In this document: positions 22,916 through 31,585 of the stretch, piece after piece | Numbering within the stretch: the stretch's first letter is position 1 | Layout: each line of letters opens with the position of its first letter | Source of the DNA: Desulfovibrio sp. | Lineage (GTDB): Bacteria > Desulfobacterota > Desulfovibrionia > Desulfovibrionales > Desulfovibrionaceae | NCBI GenBank assembly: GCA_031269345.1 | Contig: JAISZH010000158.1 | Location: 1-47,321 of the forward strand | Length of the DNA: 47,321 nt | Direction: 5' to 3' | Position numbers and translations under genes: made by a program | The notes under the pieces: generated by a model | What the model was told of the DNA's origin: nothing | Databases searched by the model: none | What the model saw: the letters and a program-made list of their open reading frames with translations, nothing else

Positions 22916-24403
22916 ATGTTTGACAAAAAAAAGCGCGCTCTCATAGCAATGAATAAAAATACCGGGCTTTGCCTGATCCCTAAAATGGCCAACCGGCATG
23001 GCCTGATCACCGGGGCCACCGGAACCGGCAAGACCATCACCCTGCAAACCATGGCCGAAACCTTCAGCCAGATGGGAGTGCCGGTGTTCGCGGCCGACGT
23101 CAAAGGCGACCTGTCGGGCCTTGCCGCAAGCGGGGGCGACAGGGGAAGCGTCGCGGCAAGGGTGCGAGAGTATAGCCTTGAAGCCGCCGGTTTCACTTAC
23201 CAGGCTTTCCCCGTGCGTTTCTGGGACGTGTTCGGCGAACAGGGGATGCCGGCCCGCGCCGCGGTCCGCGAACTCGGCCCCTTGCTCCTCGCCCGTCTTC
23301 TTGACCTCAATGACACACAAAGCGGAGTACTTGCCCTGGTTTTCAAATTCGCCGCGGATCGCAACCTGGAGATCGTCGACCTCAAGGATTTACGCAAGCT
23401 TCTGGAATATGCGGCGCAAAACACTTCCCTGTTGTCCGCCGCTTACGGCAACATCACCACGGCCTCGACAGGCGCCATCCAGCGCGGACTTATCGCCCTG
23501 GAACAGGAGGGAGCGGAGAGGTTCTTCGGCGAACCCGGCCTGGACATCCAGGATCTTCTGCAAACGGAGAACGGCAGGGGGGTGATCAACATTCTGGCGG
23601 CGGACCGGCTGATGAACTCGCCCAGGACATATTCCACCTTTTTGCTCTGGCTTCTGTCCAAGCTCTTTGAAACGCTTCCGGAAGCGGGGGACTTGGAGCG
23701 CCCCAAACTTGTCTTTTTCTTCGACGAGGCCCACCTGCTTTTTCGCGACGCTCCCAAGGCCATGCTGGACAAAGTGGAGCAGGTGGCGCGCCTGATCCGC
23801 TCCAAGGGCGTGGGAGTTTATTTCATTTCCCAGAGCCCGTCGGATGTGCCGGATGCGATACTCGGACAACTGGGCAACAGGGTGCAGCACGCCCTGCGCG
23901 CCTATACGCCGAAAGACCGCAAACTGCTGAAGACGGCGGCGGAAAGCTTCCGCCCCAATCCGGCCTTCAGTTCGGAGAAGGCGATTGCGGAATTGGTCGT
24001 TGGTGAAGCGCTGGTCTCCTTTCTGGATGAGGCAGGCGCCCCCAAACCCGTGGAACGGGCCTTCATCCTGCCTCCCCAGAGCCTGATCGGGCCGTTGGAC
24101 GCCGGCGCGCGCCGGACCATGATCCTTGGTTGTCCATTGTACAAGCGTTACGCCCATGCCCTGGATCGCGAGACGGCTTACGAGATTCTCGCCAAACGCA
24201 TGAGCGGGTCCGTGGCGGCGGAAGACGCTCGCATCCAGACCAAAGCGCAGGAGAAAACACGTCAGGCCGAAGAAAAGGAACGCTTGGCCAGACAGAGGGA
24301 AGAAAAGCGTGAAGCCGGACGCAGGGAACGCTTCTGGTCGGGAGTGGCCTCCCGGGTTATAGCGCCGGTGGTCCGGCAGGCTTTGAAGTCTTTGTTCAAA
24401 TGA
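22916..24403 (+). CDS. DUF853/HerA-like ATPase (YjgR family)
   Basis: The 495-residue cytosolic P-loop ATPase has Walker A GATGTGKT near residue 33, followed by AADVKGDLSGLA, Walker B LVFFFDEAHLLF (about 260), then SKGVGVYFISQSPSDVPDAILGQLGNRVQHALRAY with the sensor and arginine-finger region. These match the YjgR/DUF853 group, which is related to HerA-FtsK hexameric motors; the cellular role is not established. Residues 435-470 are a highly charged Lys/Glu/Arg helix, likely a coiled coil. Start at 22916 is preceded by CGGAGCC. The next gene overlaps its stop by 4 nt. Confidence 0.9.
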   Translation: MFDKKKRALIAMNKNTGLCLIPKMANRHGLITGATGTGKTITLQTMAETFSQMGVPVFAADVKGDLSGLAASGGDRGSVAARVREYSLEAAGFTYQAFPVRFWDVFGEQGMPARAAVRELGPLLLARLLDLNDTQSGVLALVFKFAADRNLEIVDLKDLRKLLEYAAQNTSLLSAAYGNITTASTGAIQRGLIALEQEGAERFFGEPGLDIQDLLQTENGRGVINILAADRLMNSPRTYSTFLLWLLSKLFETLPEAGDLERPKLVFFFDEAHLLFRDAPKAMLDKVEQVARLIRSKGVGVYFISQSPSDVPDAILGQLGNRVQHALRAYTPKDRKLLKTAAESFRPNPAFSSEKAIAELVVGEALVSFLDEAGAPKPVERAFILPPQSLIGPLDAGARRTMILGCPLYKRYAHALDRETAYEILAKRMSGSVAAEDARIQTKAQEKTRQAEEKERLARQREEKREAGRRERFWSGVASRVIAPVVRQALKSLFK

Positions 24404-24960
24404 GGGCTGGTGGGCAAATGACCCATGAGCCGGAAACCGCGTATCCTGCCGATGATTGTCTCTGCCGGCTTTGCGCCTTGGAAAGCGGCACTTGCTGCCG
24501 CACGGATCCGAAGCTGGCCGACCTCATTTTTCCGCTTTCGCTCCCGGAGATCGCAAAGCTTGAGAAATACGGACAAAACCCCGAAGTCTTTCGCGCCGTT
24601 AGACGTAATACCCCTGCGTTTATGCGGTCAGCGCGGGCGCTGTTCCCGGGAGAAACAGCGCGTATCACGGAACTTTTTCCAGTCGGCGGAAAACATTTTT
24701 CCCTGGCTCTGCGCAACGACGGGGCCTGCGTTTTTTTGGGGGATTTTGGCTGCGTTCTGCCGCGCGCCCACAGGCCCTGGTACTGCCTGCTTTTTCCTGT
24801 CTGGATGACATCTCGTTCCCTGGCCTTGTTTTCGGCTGACAATTGCCTTATCGTGCGGCGCAGTGGCACTCCGGCGCGAGCTGCGGGCCTGATGGGCGAA
24901 AGCGTCGCGGGAATACGCGTGCTATACGCCCGCCTGTGCCGGGACTGGGGATTTGAATAA
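24400..24960 (+). CDS. Cysteine-cluster protein, YkgJ-like (zinc/iron-chelating domain family)
   Basis: The 186-residue soluble protein has an N-terminal cluster CLCRLCALESGTCC (about 22-35) and a second set CVFLGDFGCVLPRAHRPWYC (about 110-130). The CxxC...CC and C-x7-C pattern resembles the YkgJ/UPF0153 group, thought to bind a metal or an Fe-S cluster; no enzymatic activity can be assigned. The start at 24400 overlaps the upstream stop (ATGA). A second ATG at 24418 has GGTGGG before it and is equally plausible, giving 180 residues. Confidence 0.65.
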   Translation: MRAGGQMTHEPETAYPADDCLCRLCALESGTCCRTDPKLADLIFPLSLPEIAKLEKYGQNPEVFRAVRRNTPAFMRSARALFPGETARITELFPVGGKHFSLALRNDGACVFLGDFGCVLPRAHRPWYCLLFPVWMTSRSLALFSADNCLIVRRSGTPARAAGLMGESVAGIRVLYARLCRDWGFE

Positions 24961-24983
24961 CCGACAACAAACACAACGCGGAC

Positions 24984-27434
24984 ATGTTGAGACGAAATAT
25001 TTTTGTTTACGGTCTTATCACCCTGACCTCGCTTGGAATTGCAGGGGCGATGTGCCTGTTCGGATTGTACATGTGGGCGGCTTCCGATCTGGTGAGCATC
25101 ACCAAGATCAGCGACTACCGGGCGCCGCAGGTGACCACGGTCTATGCCCGCGACAAGAGCATCATCGGCTATCTTTTTCATGAAAAACGCTTTCTGGTCA
25201 ACCTGGACGCCATGCCCGCCTACCTGCCCAAAGCCTTTCTTGCCGCCGAGGACGCCAGGTTTTTCGAGCATGAAGGCGTTGACTTCCAGGCCATATTGCG
25301 CGCCTTTCTGTCCAATATGCGCTCGGGCAGAGAAGACCAGGGCGGAAGCACCATCACCCAGCAGCTTGTCAAACGCCTGCTTCTGACCCCGGAGCGAACG
25401 TACGAACGCAAGTTAAAAGAGGCCATCCTGTCCTACCGGCTGGAAAATTACCTTACCAAGGAACAAATTCTCTATCTTTATCTGAATCATATCTATCTTG
25501 GAAACAGTTCCTACGGGGTGGAGGCGGCCGCCCGCACCTATTTCGGCAAGCACGTGCATGAGCTCAGCCTTGCGGAATCCGCCGTACTGGCCGGGCTGCC
25601 CCAGGCGCCTTCGCGCAACAACCCATATACACGGCCGGGTAACACCAGAGACAGGCAGGTTTGGGTGCTGGGGCGCATGCTCGTCGACGGGTTCATCAGC
25701 AAAGAGGAACATGATCTCGCCCTGGCCGAAAAGCTGGAGTACCGGCAGATGCCCGATCCTTCATGGACCGTGGGTTCCTGGTATCTGGAAGAAGTGCGCC
25801 GCCAGCTCCTGGTTTTTTTTGAGGAAAGCAACATCAGGCGATTGGGTGTGGGCATAGACATCTACGGAGAGGAAGCCGTTTATGAGGGAGGCCTGCATGT
25901 CTATACCGCCATGGACCCCCTGCATCAGCGTTCCGCCGAACTGGCCTTGCGCTCCGGCCTGCATGAGGCGGATCACCGGCGCGGCTGGCGCGGGCCTCTG
26001 GAGCGCATAGGACCGGTGGATTACGCCAATTTTGTGAAAAATTCCGGCTTTACCCCGGAAGCGCTGGATAATGGCGGATGGGCAAAGGCCCTGGTGCTGA
26101 AAGTGGAAAAAAACGGGGCAGTGGTGGCCCTGAGCGAGCAATACCAAGGCTACATCTCTGTCAAAACCATGGGCTGGTGCCGTGTGCCCAATCCCCGCGT
26201 GGCTTCCGCCAGCGCGGCCAAGATTCAGGATGCGACCAAGGTTTTGACCATCGGCGACATTGTGTTCGTTTCCGCTTACGGCGCTGTAGGCACTGCCAAT
26301 CCGGTCACTGTTCCAGCCGATCCGGACAACAAGAAAAACCCGGTCCCTCCCTACGTTTCGTCCCAGGTGGACCCCGGCAAACCCCTGGAACTTTGTCTGG
26401 AACAGACTCCGGATCTGCAGGGGGCGCTGGCCTCCATTGAAATCAAAAGCGGAGATCTGGTGGCCGTGGCAGGAGGCTACCATTTTTCCCCGGAAAGCCA
26501 GTTCAACCGCGCAACCCAGGCGCACCGCCAGCCGGGTTCATCATTCAAACCCATAGTGTATTCGGCGGCCGTGGATCAGGGGTTCACACCAGGCACAATC
26601 GTCTATGATACGCCCTTTGTCCTGCCGGATCGCTATACCAGGCGCATCTGGGCGCCTGGCAACGCCGACGGGAAATTTTTGGGACCCATTCCGGTGAGCC
26701 GGGCTATTGCCGCCTCGCGCAATGTGAGCACGGTGCGCGTGGCCCAACAGATAGGTATGGAAGCAGTGGTGCGCCGGGCGCACGATCTGGGCATATCCGG
26801 AGACATACCGGAAGTGCTGGCCGTCAGTCTCGGCAGCTATGAGGCCACGCCCCAGACTATGGCCGAGGCCTATTCCGCCTTCGCCAATTCCGGAAAACGC
26901 GTCAAGCCGCGCATAATCACCTCTATCAGCAACAGTTGGCACGAGCCGCTGGTGACCTTCGAAGCCGACGTGCAGGAGGCAATCACTCCGCAAAACGCCT
27001 TTGTCATGGATTACCTGCTGAAAGGCGTTATCAGCGGAGGTACCGGCAGCGCTGCGCGCGTACTCGGCAAGCCCATGGGAGGAAAAACCGGCACTTCCAA
27101 CGACGAGCGCGACGCCTGGTTCATAGGCTTTACCCCGCATCTGGTCACAAGCGTCTGGGTCGGCTACGACAACAACATCCCCATGGGCCGCTCCGAATAC
27201 GGCGGCAAAGCGGCTTTGCCCATATTCATCAACTATCGCAAAGCCGTGGAACCCATGTATCCGCCAGACGACTTTCCCGCGCCTCCCGGCATCATCTGGT
27301 CTTCCGGGGGCAGCAGCGAGGACGGCGCCAAACTCGCGGGTTTTCCTATGATTGAAGGCATCCCGCCGCGCTATGACGCCGGCGGCGGCGACGATGTGGG
27401 CGAACAACTCATGAAGGAAGAGATGTTTTTTTAA
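24984..27434 (+). CDS. mrcA: Penicillin-binding protein 1A, bifunctional peptidoglycan synthase
   Basis: The 816-residue protein builds and cross-links peptidoglycan. Residues 8-32 are the membrane anchor. The GT51 transglycosylase domain follows, with catalytic Glu89 in AAEDARFFEHEG and GGSTITQQLVK (120-130). An OB-like insert comes next (about 315-430, ALVLKVEKNGAVVALSEQ). The transpeptidase domain has the nucleophile Ser519 in QPGSSFKP, SRN near 575 and KTGT at 701. All catalytic motifs are intact. The C-terminus is short with a Gly/Asp-rich end. A D,D-carboxypeptidase gene follows in the same direction but with its own promoter. Confidence 0.95.
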   Translation: MLRRNIFVYGLITLTSLGIAGAMCLFGLYMWAASDLVSITKISDYRAPQVTTVYARDKSIIGYLFHEKRFLVNLDAMPAYLPKAFLAAEDARFFEHEGVDFQAILRAFLSNMRSGREDQGGSTITQQLVKRLLLTPERTYERKLKEAILSYRLENYLTKEQILYLYLNHIYLGNSSYGVEAAARTYFGKHVHELSLAESAVLAGLPQAPSRNNPYTRPGNTRDRQVWVLGRMLVDGFISKEEHDLALAEKLEYRQMPDPSWTVGSWYLEEVRRQLLVFFEESNIRRLGVGIDIYGEEAVYEGGLHVYTAMDPLHQRSAELALRSGLHEADHRRGWRGPLERIGPVDYANFVKNSGFTPEALDNGGWAKALVLKVEKNGAVVALSEQYQGYISVKTMGWCRVPNPRVASASAAKIQDATKVLTIGDIVFVSAYGAVGTANPVTVPADPDNKKNPVPPYVSSQVDPGKPLELCLEQTPDLQGALASIEIKSGDLVAVAGGYHFSPESQFNRATQAHRQPGSSFKPIVYSAAVDQGFTPGTIVYDTPFVLPDRYTRRIWAPGNADGKFLGPIPVSRAIAASRNVSTVRVAQQIGMEAVVRRAHDLGISGDIPEVLAVSLGSYEATPQTMAEAYSAFANSGKRVKPRIITSISNSWHEPLVTFEADVQEAITPQNAFVMDYLLKGVISGGTGSAARVLGKPMGGKTGTSNDERDAWFIGFTPHLVTSVWVGYDNNIPMGRSEYGGKAALPIFINYRKAVEPMYPPDDFPAPPGIIWSSGGSSEDGAKLAGFPMIEGIPPRYDAGGGDDVGEQLMKEEMFF

Positions 27435-27497
27435 TTTCGGTTCGCCAAAACTTCCTTTATTGGCTGAAGCCCCCCTTCGGGCTACGGGGCGGTTCAC

Positions 27498-27542
27498 CCG
27501 GCTTCCATCCGTGGGCTGGCGTCAGTCGACAGATGGAGCCGG
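27498..27542 (+). terminator. Imperfect hairpin downstream of mrcA
   Basis: CCGGCTTCCATC (27498) pairs with GATGGAGCCGG (27532) with one bulged T and a 22-nt loop. A T-rich run follows only at 27560, so termination is uncertain. Confidence 0.35.
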
Positions 27543-27567
27543 TTGTGAATTGAAACACGTTTTTTTC

Positions 27568-27598
27568 TTGCGTAAAGTCTAGAAATAGTCTATACTTT
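27568..27598 (+). promoter_or_regulatory. Promoter of the D,D-carboxypeptidase gene with overlapping inverted repeat
   Basis: TTGCGT (27568-27573) and TATACT (27591-27596) are exactly 17 bp apart. The start codon is only 9 nt after the -10 box, so the mRNA should have a leader of about 0-3 nt. An inverted repeat AAAGTCTAGA / TCTATACTTT (27574-27583 and 27589-27598, one mismatch) covers the spacer and the -10 box and could be an operator. Confidence 0.6.
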
Positions 27599-27605
27599 AC
27601 ACATT

Positions 27606-28652
27606 ATGGTTTCACTGCGTATTTTTTTTCTTGCGCTTTTGTGTTGCGCGCAGATCTTGGCCTCCACCGAGGCCTGGGCGGCGCGCCGTCCCGCGGAGTC
27701 CGGCGTCACGGCCGCGCCGAACAGGGCTTCAGCCAAACTGTCTTCCGTAAAAAGCAAAGCTGCGGCTTCCGTAAGCGCGCAACGCCCATCCTCCAAATCC
27801 GGCAATGTCTCCGGATCTGCAAAAGGCAAGGCCGTATCCGGTAAAAAAAGAGCCGCCGCGCCAAGTCCCAGGGCTGAGACGGTCAGAGCCTATATAACCA
27901 TGAACGTGACCGGAAAAAAAATAATTAACTCCAAAAACGCGGATCAGGAGATTGCTCCGGCTTCGCTGACCAAGGTGCTGGCCATGTTCGTGATCTTGGA
28001 TCAGGTCAAGGCCCGCAAAATATCTTTGAACGACGTGGTGGCAATAAGCGTCAGGGCGGCTGGCGCCGGCGGTTCTAGCCTGGACCTGCGCGCCGGACAG
28101 AAGGTGCTTCTGAAGGATTTGCTCAAAGGCATGGCGGTGGTTTCCGGCAACGACGCCGCTGTGGCTGCGGCCCAGCATGTGGCCGGAACCGAGGCGGCCT
28201 TTGTACGGATGATGAACAAAAAAGCCAAATCTCTGGGCATGAAGCGCAGCGTTTTCAAAAATGTGCATGGGTTGCCGGCCAAAGGACAGCAGAGCACGGC
28301 CAGGGATATGCTGGCCCTCACCCGCGCCTATCTTGCCGCCCATCCCCAGGCATTAACCCTGTTCCATTCCCAGCTTTACATGAATTTTCCCACCAGTTAT
28401 CTGAACACCAATCCCCTGCTTGGAACAGTGAAAGGGGTGGACGGTCTGAAAACCGGGTTTGTGGCCTCATCCGGCTATAATCTGATCACCACGGCGCGGT
28501 GCGACGGAAAACGCCTGGTGAGCGTGGTTCTGGGGGCGCCCAACAAGGAAGTGCGCCTGCGTGAGGCGCGCAGGCTTTTGCTTGAGGCCTATGCGCAGGT
28601 CCATGCGGGCAACGCGGGCAAGGGCAAAAAATCTTCCGCGAAAAGAAGCTGA
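27606..28652 (+). CDS. D-alanyl-D-alanine carboxypeptidase (peptidase S11, PBP5/6-like)
   Basis: The 348-residue protein trims the terminal D-Ala of peptidoglycan side chains in the periplasm. Residues 1-25 are a signal peptide ending WAA. Residues 27-90 form an unusual Ser/Lys/Ala-rich, probably disordered linker. The catalytic domain has Ser120-x-x-Lys123 (PASLTK), Ser180-Gly-Asn182 and Lys282-Thr-Gly, the full set of PBP active-site motifs. The usual C-terminal beta domain and amphipathic membrane anchor of PBP5 are missing; it ends in a Lys-rich tail instead. The linker may bind the cell wall or anionic polymers (inference). No ribosome binding site is visible, in line with a near-leaderless transcript. 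Confidence 0.9.
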   Translation: MVSLRIFFLALLCCAQILASTEAWAARRPAESGVTAAPNRASAKLSSVKSKAAASVSAQRPSSKSGNVSGSAKGKAVSGKKRAAAPSPRAETVRAYITMNVTGKKIINSKNADQEIAPASLTKVLAMFVILDQVKARKISLNDVVAISVRAAGAGGSSLDLRAGQKVLLKDLLKGMAVVSGNDAAVAAAQHVAGTEAAFVRMMNKKAKSLGMKRSVFKNVHGLPAKGQQSTARDMLALTRAYLAAHPQALTLFHSQLYMNFPTSYLNTNPLLGTVKGVDGLKTGFVASSGYNLITTARCDGKRLVSVVLGAPNKEVRLREARRLLLEAYAQVHAGNAGKGKKSSAKRS

Positions 28653-28715
28653 CGCAGTAGCGCTAAATGCCTTGATACCAATGAATACAACTTGATATGA
28701 ACAGGACCGCCGAAG

Positions 28716-31055
28716 TTATTTCGTCTGCCCCTCTCTTTTGCCGGCGTGGGCTGCCAGCACGCCTTTCAGCTCGTCGACGTCAATGGGTTTCGCGATGTGG
28801 TCATCCATCCCGGCTTGTTTGCTGGCCTCCCGATCTTCGCGCATCGCGTTGGCCGTCATAGCGATAATCGGGATGCTCACGGCATCCGCCTTGTCCGAGG
28901 CGCGGATGCGCCGCGTGGCTTCAAGTCCGTCCATCACCGGCATGCGCACATCCATGAGGATCAGGTAGTAATCGTTCGCCAGAAAGGCGTTCACGCCGTC
29001 TTCGCCGTTGTCGGCCACGTCCACCTCCGCGCCTAGTTCCTCAAGAATCGCAAGGGCAATTTCCTGGTTTATGGCGTTATCTTCGACCAGAAGAAATTTT
29101 TTCCCGTCAAAACGGACATCTTCCCAGGATTTCTCTTTTTCCGCAGCCTGTTCCGGCATGTCCCCGGCCGCCTCAATTTCCACAAAGAACGAAAAAATGC
29201 TGCCTTCGCCCGGTTGGCTGCTGACGCTTATGGCTCCGCCCATCAGTTCGACCAGCGCCTTGCTTATGGACAGGCCGAGCCCGGTGCCGCCAAATCTGCG
29301 GGAAGTGGAAGCGTCCGCTTGTGAAAAAGGCGTGAAAAGCGTTTCCTGTTGTTCAGAGCTCATCCCTATGCCGGTATCCTGCACCATGCAGTTCAGGCGT
29401 ATCCGCCCGTCCTTATGATGTTTGGCGTTCATAGTCAGGGAAATCGCCCCATGCATGGTGAATTTGGTGGCGTTGCCTATAAGGTTCAAAAGCACTTGCG
29501 ACAGGCGCAGGCCGTCCCCTACGGCGTAGACGGGAACGGAATCGGCGATTTCAATTATAAGGCGCAAATTCTTTTCGGCGATGCGCGGCAGCACAAGCTC
29601 GCGGATGTTTTCCACTACCTCCCGGATATTGAAGGGATGATTTTCTATCTCCAGTTTACCGGCCTCAATTTTGGAAAAATCAAGGATGTCATTGATGATT
29701 CCGAGCAGCAAAGACGCTGATGATTGTATCTTTTTCAGATATTCCATCTGCGCCTCGGGAGGGTTGGCCTGCATGGCCAGGCGGGTCATGCCTAGCACAC
29801 CGTTCATCGGCGTGCGCAGTTCATGGCTCATGCGCGCCAGGAAATCCCTCTGCGCCTGATTGGCGGCCTCAGCCAGAGCGAGGGCTCTGCGCTGCGTCAC
29901 ATCCGTTCCGACCTCCATGTGCAGGATGCTGTCGTCGTGCCAGGTAATCAGGCGGCCGAACATAAGGAAATCACGGCCGATCGCGGAATTATGTTTTTCC
30001 CAGCGTACGGCGTCCATTTTCCCCCTGCTTCTGCCGGCCAGGAGGTCATCTATCGGGCAGTCGGCGCAGGGTTCGTCCAAGCCGTAGATTAGCTCGTAGC
30101 AGAATTTGTTCTCATAGCCCCGGCAGTTCAGGATGTCGAGCAAGTAGTCGTTTGCGTAGAGCAGTCTGTATGTGTGAGGATCGCAGACATGAATTATCGC
30201 CTCCATGTTGCTCATGACATTACGCAGAACAGATATCGCCCGGCGCGTTTCCTGATTTGCCTTGTCAAGACCCGCAGCCATGTTGTTGATGCTTTGAACG
30301 ACCTGCTTCAGTTCTCCTTTTGGTTCTTTTATGCGTTTGCTGAGATCAAAATGTAATATTTTAACTCCGCTTATTATGTTGTCAATGTCGGTAAGCAGGC
30401 GGCGGGAAAGTAGAACAAGCAGGGCAACGGACAACAGCGCGCAGAAGACCATAAGAAAGATGATGCCCGTGGCGGTGTCGTTAAACTGTTTTTCGACATC
30501 CGTGGTCAGTTCGTTGGACCAGATGTACCCGATAGTCTTGTCTTCGCGTATGATAGGATACATGGCGTTCAGAATATTCCCGCGCACCATGGTGCCGAAG
30601 GTGCACATGGGTTTTCCCGTCCGCATCACCTCACGGCCGGGGTGGGTTGGGGCGATGCTCTTTCCCACGGTGTTTCCGAAAAATTCGGATGGCCCGTAAG
30701 TGAGGATGGCATCAAGTTCGCGGGAATAGTAGCCGATGCCGTTTCCCGGCGAGGTGGAGCTGATCGAGTCGGTGATTTCCCGGAGTTCCCGGTTGAGAAT
30801 AAGGATTTTCTCCTCACGGGAGGCGTTTTCCGCCCCGTTTTTGCGTAGCAGGGCAGTAAAGCCGCCTGGGTCAAGGTCGTTGTCCAGAACGCGCGCAAGC
30901 GACATCAGTTTGGCTTCCTTCTCCTGCAGAAGCATCCGGCGTACCGCCGTGTTCGCCAGATGCGCCGTCAGCCAAAAGGGGATATTCATAACCAGGAGGA
31001 TCACAAGCAAAGCTTTCCCGCGCAATGAAGAAAAGAAAGCTTTTATAGCAGTCAT
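28716..31055 (-). CDS. Hybrid sensor histidine kinase/response regulator with Cache-like sensor and PAS domain
   Basis: The 779-residue inner-membrane sensor starts after GGAGGTTCGA. Membrane helices lie at about 15-35 and 195-217. The periplasmic part between them has [19 protein letters not shown] and ends IGYIWSNE, a Cache-like pattern. HAMP-like residues follow (220-270), then a PAS domain (about 275-390) with a cysteine group [16 protein letters not shown]. The kinase core has His411 in SHELRTPMN, and N, G1 and G2 boxes ([26 protein letters not shown]). The C-terminal receiver carries Asp702 in [11 protein letters not shown]. No separate response regulator or Hpt protein is adjacent, so the output partner and the signal are unknown. 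The cysteines could hold a cofactor or sense redox state. Confidence 0.92.
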   Translation of the reverse strand: MTAIKAFFSSLRGKALLVILLVMNIPFWLTAHLANTAVRRMLLQEKEAKLMSLARVLDNDLDPGGFTALLRKNGAENASREEKILILNRELREITDSISSTSPGNGIGYYSRELDAILTYGPSEFFGNTVGKSIAPTHPGREVMRTGKPMCTFGTMVRGNILNAMYPIIREDKTIGYIWSNELTTDVEKQFNDTATGIIFLMVFCALLSVALLVLLSRRLLTDIDNIISGVKILHFDLSKRIKEPKGELKQVVQSINNMAAGLDKANQETRRAISVLRNVMSNMEAIIHVCDPHTYRLLYANDYLLDILNCRGYENKFCYELIYGLDEPCADCPIDDLLAGRSRGKMDAVRWEKHNSAIGRDFLMFGRLITWHDDSILHMEVGTDVTQRRALALAEAANQAQRDFLARMSHELRTPMNGVLGMTRLAMQANPPEAQMEYLKKIQSSASLLLGIINDILDFSKIEAGKLEIENHPFNIREVVENIRELVLPRIAEKNLRLIIEIADSVPVYAVGDGLRLSQVLLNLIGNATKFTMHGAISLTMNAKHHKDGRIRLNCMVQDTGIGMSSEQQETLFTPFSQADASTSRRFGGTGLGLSISKALVELMGGAISVSSQPGEGSIFSFFVEIEAAGDMPEQAAEKEKSWEDVRFDGKKFLLVEDNAINQEIALAILEELGAEVDVADNGEDGVNAFLANDYYLILMDVRMPVMDGLEATRRIRASDKADAVSIPIIAMTANAMREDREASKQAGMDDHIAKPIDVDELKGVLAAHAGKREGQTK

Positions 31056-31082
31056 TCGAACCTCCTAAGTTCTCGTGACATT

Positions 31083-31126
31083 AGAGCAATTTCATTTTGA
31101 CATTGCTCTGGCGGCCGCGAGAGCGG
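31083..31126 (+). repeat. Dispersed repeat family A, copy 2
   Basis: AGAGCAATTTCA-TTT-TGACATTGCTCT forms a 12-bp stem with one mismatch, followed by GGCGGCCGCGAGAGCGG. It lies just upstream of the histidine kinase and joins a family D repeat. Confidence 0.75.
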
Positions 31127-31156
31127 ACGCCCGCCGCGAAGGCGTAAGCGGAGGCT

Positions 31157-31248
31157 CGTCAGCCGAAAACGCGGTTTTCGGCTGACTTGCGCCGCTTCGC
31201 GGCGACAGCGGCCGCCGGGCCGCTGTTCAGATTGCCATGCGGAAATCA
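31157..31248 (+). repeat. Dispersed repeat family D, copy 3 (partial)
   Basis: The repeat holds a perfect 13-bp stem GTCAGCCGAAAAC-GCG-GTTTTCGGCTGAC, then GCCGCTTCGCGGC and GCGGCCGCCGGGCCGC, as in the copy at 17671-17804, but lacks the AAGTTTACTTTTCAATGCGG end. The remaining part of the 31056-31585 gap is AT-rich and holds only a family F palindrome and no gene that I can support. Confidence 0.75.
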
Positions 31249-31444
31249 GTAAATGGCGTAAAACCTGTTTTTCCACGGATTTTACCAGGTTGGGAGGCAG
31301 CATCCGCTTTCCGCAAGTTATTTTGTATCATTGACGTGTTTTCCGCAACTGTCACCACAAAGAAACTTTTTTATTCCATTTTCAAATAAAACTATGCCTG
31401 TATTGTCTTTCACCTGCGCTTGCGGTAAAATCATCTTGTCTCAT

Positions 31445-31466
31445 GTCATTCGCAGAATGCCATGAC
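31445..31466. repeat. Dispersed repeat family F, copy 3
   Basis: GTCATTCGCAGAATGCCATGAC, nearly identical to the sequence at 17429-17450 and close to that at 3322-3348. A GC-rich stretch follows, then asd 120 bp downstream. Confidence 0.6.
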
Positions 31467-31585
31467 ATTGGACGCCTGGAGAAGCCGGGGCGCCGCCGCG
31501 GGCGCGTGAACAAGGAATACCGCGCTTTTTGCTTTGCGGACTTCACGCCTGTTGTATACACTCTTCATACATATCCGGAGGAGAC

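Noticed and set aside
28676-28700. Possible third family E copy (ATACCAATGAATAC...)
   Set aside because: Only about 8 bp match the element end; too short to support a copy.
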